From Hyphomicrobiaceae bacterium (GTDB taxonomy: Bacteria; Pseudomonadota; Alphaproteobacteria; Rhizobiales; Hyphomicrobiaceae): 7,458 nt of DNA. Position 1 is the stretch's first letter. The number at the start of each line of letters is the position of its first letter. A program made the position numbers and the translations under genes. Of the stretch, positions 6,401 to 7,458 are shown piece by piece. Where the stretch lies: assembly GCA_025359005.1 (NCBI GenBank), contig JANYHP010000155.1, forward strand, positions 1 to 7,458, read 5' to 3'. The notes beneath the pieces are model-generated. The model searched no databases. It was not told the DNA's origin and saw only the letters and a program-made list of their open reading frames with translations.

Positions 6401-7255
6401 ATGACGCCTTCAACTCCCGATGATGGTCCCAAAGATCCCGAGTGGCACGCGGCCAGGCTCGATTTCAGCAAGGCCATGTCCTACAGCGATTACCTGCAAC
6501 TTGATGCGGTGCTCGACGCTCAACGGCCGTTGTCGCCCGACCTCAACGAGATGCTGTTTATCATCCAGCATCAAACGAGCGAATTGTGGATGAAGCTCAT
6601 CCTGCACGAACTCGATCGTGCCATGATCGCCATCCGTACGGACGCGCTGCCGCAAGCGTTCAAGATGCTCGCCCGCGTCTCTCGTATCATGGAACAGTTG
6701 GTGGGTGCGTGGACCGTTCTCGCCACCATGACGCCGCCGGAATATTCGGCCATCCGCCCGTCGCTGTCGCAATCGTCCGGCTTCCAGTCGTTCCAATATC
6801 GGGCCATCGAATTCCGGCTCGGCAACAAAAATCGTGCCATGCTGGCGCCGCATCGCCACAACGCCGCCCGTCTTGCCGTGGTCGAAGCCGCGCTCAACGC
6901 GCCCTCCATCTATGACGAGACGATCGCGCTCATCGCCCGTCGCGGATTTGCCATTGAGGCCGCCGTGCTGGCCCGCGACGTGACGATGCCGACCGTACCC
7001 GATGCCAGCGTCGAGACCGCATGGGCCACGATCTACAAGAATCCCGAAGCGCATTGGGATCTCTACGAACTCGGCGAGGAACTCGTCGACCTCGAAGATG
7101 CCTTCCGGCTCTGGCGCTTCCGTCACGTCACCACGGTGGAGCGCATCATCGGCTTCAAACGCGGCACCGGCGGCACCGACGGCGTCGGCTATCTGCGCCG
7201 CATGCTTGACGTCGTGCTGTTCCCCGAACTCTGGCGCATCCGCACCGCGCTTTGA
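6401..7255 (+). CDS. kynA: Tryptophan 2,3-dioxygenase
   Basis: This cytoplasmic haem enzyme oxidises L-tryptophan with O2 to N-formylkynurenine, the first step of kynurenine-route tryptophan breakdown. The 284-residue length fits bacterial family members, which are tetramers. Family motifs are intact: 'IIQHQTSELWMKLILHEL' with the active-site H57; 'PPEYSAIRP' with Y115 and R119; 'SQSSGFQSFQYRAIEFRLG' (123-141); and 'RFRHVTTVERIIGF' with the proximal haem ligand H242, then 'KRGTGGTDGVGYL' with T256. These residues correspond, with a constant offset of two, to H55, Y113, R117, H240 and T254 of the Xanthomonas campestris enzyme (from memory). ATG 6401 is preferred over an upstream in-frame TTG at 6344, because the extra 19 residues are Arg/Ser-rich and not family-like and a 'gcgagg' lies a short distance before the ATG. 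It follows the secretion operon by 122 bases. No other kynurenine-pathway gene is in view. Confidence 0.96.
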   Translation: MTPSTPDDGPKDPEWHAARLDFSKAMSYSDYLQLDAVLDAQRPLSPDLNEMLFIIQHQTSELWMKLILHELDRAMIAIRTDALPQAFKMLARVSRIMEQLVGAWTVLATMTPPEYSAIRPSLSQSSGFQSFQYRAIEFRLGNKNRAMLAPHRHNAARLAVVEAALNAPSIYDETIALIARRGFAIEAAVLARDVTMPTVPDASVETAWATIYKNPEAHWDLYELGEELVDLEDAFRLWRFRHVTTVERIIGFKRGTGGTDGVGYLRRMLDVVLFPELWRIRTAL

Positions 7256-7302
7256 CGCGTGCGCGCAGGCGGTGCCACGCGGCAGCGACGGCCGGGCCAC
7301 CG

Positions 7303-7458
7303 GAGCATTTTCCACCAAAGTGGACACCGGTTTGGTGCAGAAAATGCGACAAACAATAGCCTAGAGCATTTTCCACCAAAGTGGACACCGGTTTGGTGCA
7401 GAAAATGCGATAAACAAAGGGCTAGAGCGCGTGTCCTCGATCCAAACCAAGTGGAAAG
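7303..7458. repeat. Tandem 61-bp palindromic repeat units
   Basis: Two near-identical units begin at 7303 and 7364. Each holds an imperfect inverted repeat, gcattttccaccaaa ... tttggtgcagaaaatgc, around 'gtggacaccgg', followed by a linker ('gacaaacaatagccta' or 'gataaacaaagggcta'). A third, variant unit starts at 7425 (gagcgcgtgtcctcgatcc...) and is cut by the window end. This third unit matches the left-end repeat at about 26-60. The array begins 48 bases after the kynA stop, so the hairpins could protect or end its mRNA, although no T-run follows. The family is one I recall as widespread in Hyphomicrobiales intergenic DNA. Confidence 0.88.

Noticed and set aside
6410..7327. Minus-strand frame of 305 codons opposite kynA
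   Set aside because: It is antisense to a gene with all family motifs intact, has no domain of its own, and its beginning lies in the palindromic repeat.
7303..7458. CRISPR-like array
   Set aside because: The period is regular, but the whole unit is repeated with no variable spacers and there are no cas genes; it is a palindromic dispersed repeat.
1..7458. Circular molecule (plasmid or phage) joined at the matching ends
   Set aside because: The end sequences differ at several positions and belong to a dispersed repeat family; no replication gene or origin is visible.

Overview
The window looks like chromosomal DNA from a GC-rich alphaproteobacterium, most likely of the order Hyphomicrobiales. 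This is inferred from the strong G/C third-position bias, the PrtD/HlyD-type secretion genes, the transposase families, and dispersed palindromic repeats with cores such as 'ccaccaaagtggacaccgg' and 'tcctcgatccaaacc', which I recall from that order. No rRNA, tRNA or CRISPR array is visible. The window begins and ends inside copies of the same repeat family, so it may be a piece bounded by dispersed repeats.

Left part (1-1220): a palindromic repeat abuts a decayed insertion-sequence mosaic. The N-terminal third of an ISAzo13-like transposase (70-495, +) joins directly to an 87-bp inverted fragment encoding an IS1595-type zinc ribbon (495-581, -). That joins directly to the catalytic part of an IS1595-family transposase (about 582-1220, +). 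None of the three is a complete transposase.

Second part (1288-2242, - strand): two small Sec-exported proteins rich in Tyr and Arg. One has a glycine-zipper-like stretch and six cysteines. The other has one cysteine pair. I assign neither a function.

Centre (2506-6278, + strand): a two-gene type I secretion operon. It encodes a PrtD-type ABC permease/ATPase with an unusually long, low-complexity N-terminal extension, followed by a HlyD-family membrane fusion (adaptor) protein whose GTG start overlaps the upstream stop codon. The two proteins should form the inner-membrane part of a channel moving an unfolded C-terminal-signal protein (RTX type in characterised systems) from cytoplasm to exterior. 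The TolC-like outer-membrane partner and a substrate are not in the window.

Right part (6279-7458): a short spacer with three 15-bp direct repeats precedes kynA, tryptophan 2,3-dioxygenase, the first step of the kynurenine pathway. The other kynurenine genes are absent here. Two complete 61-bp palindromic repeat units and a partial third close the window.

There is no gene-free stretch longer than 300 bases; the largest gaps are 1633-1855, 2243-2505 and 7256-7458. I see no clearly new multi-gene system. The most distinctive points are the three-piece transposase mosaic and the extended T1SS ATPase.
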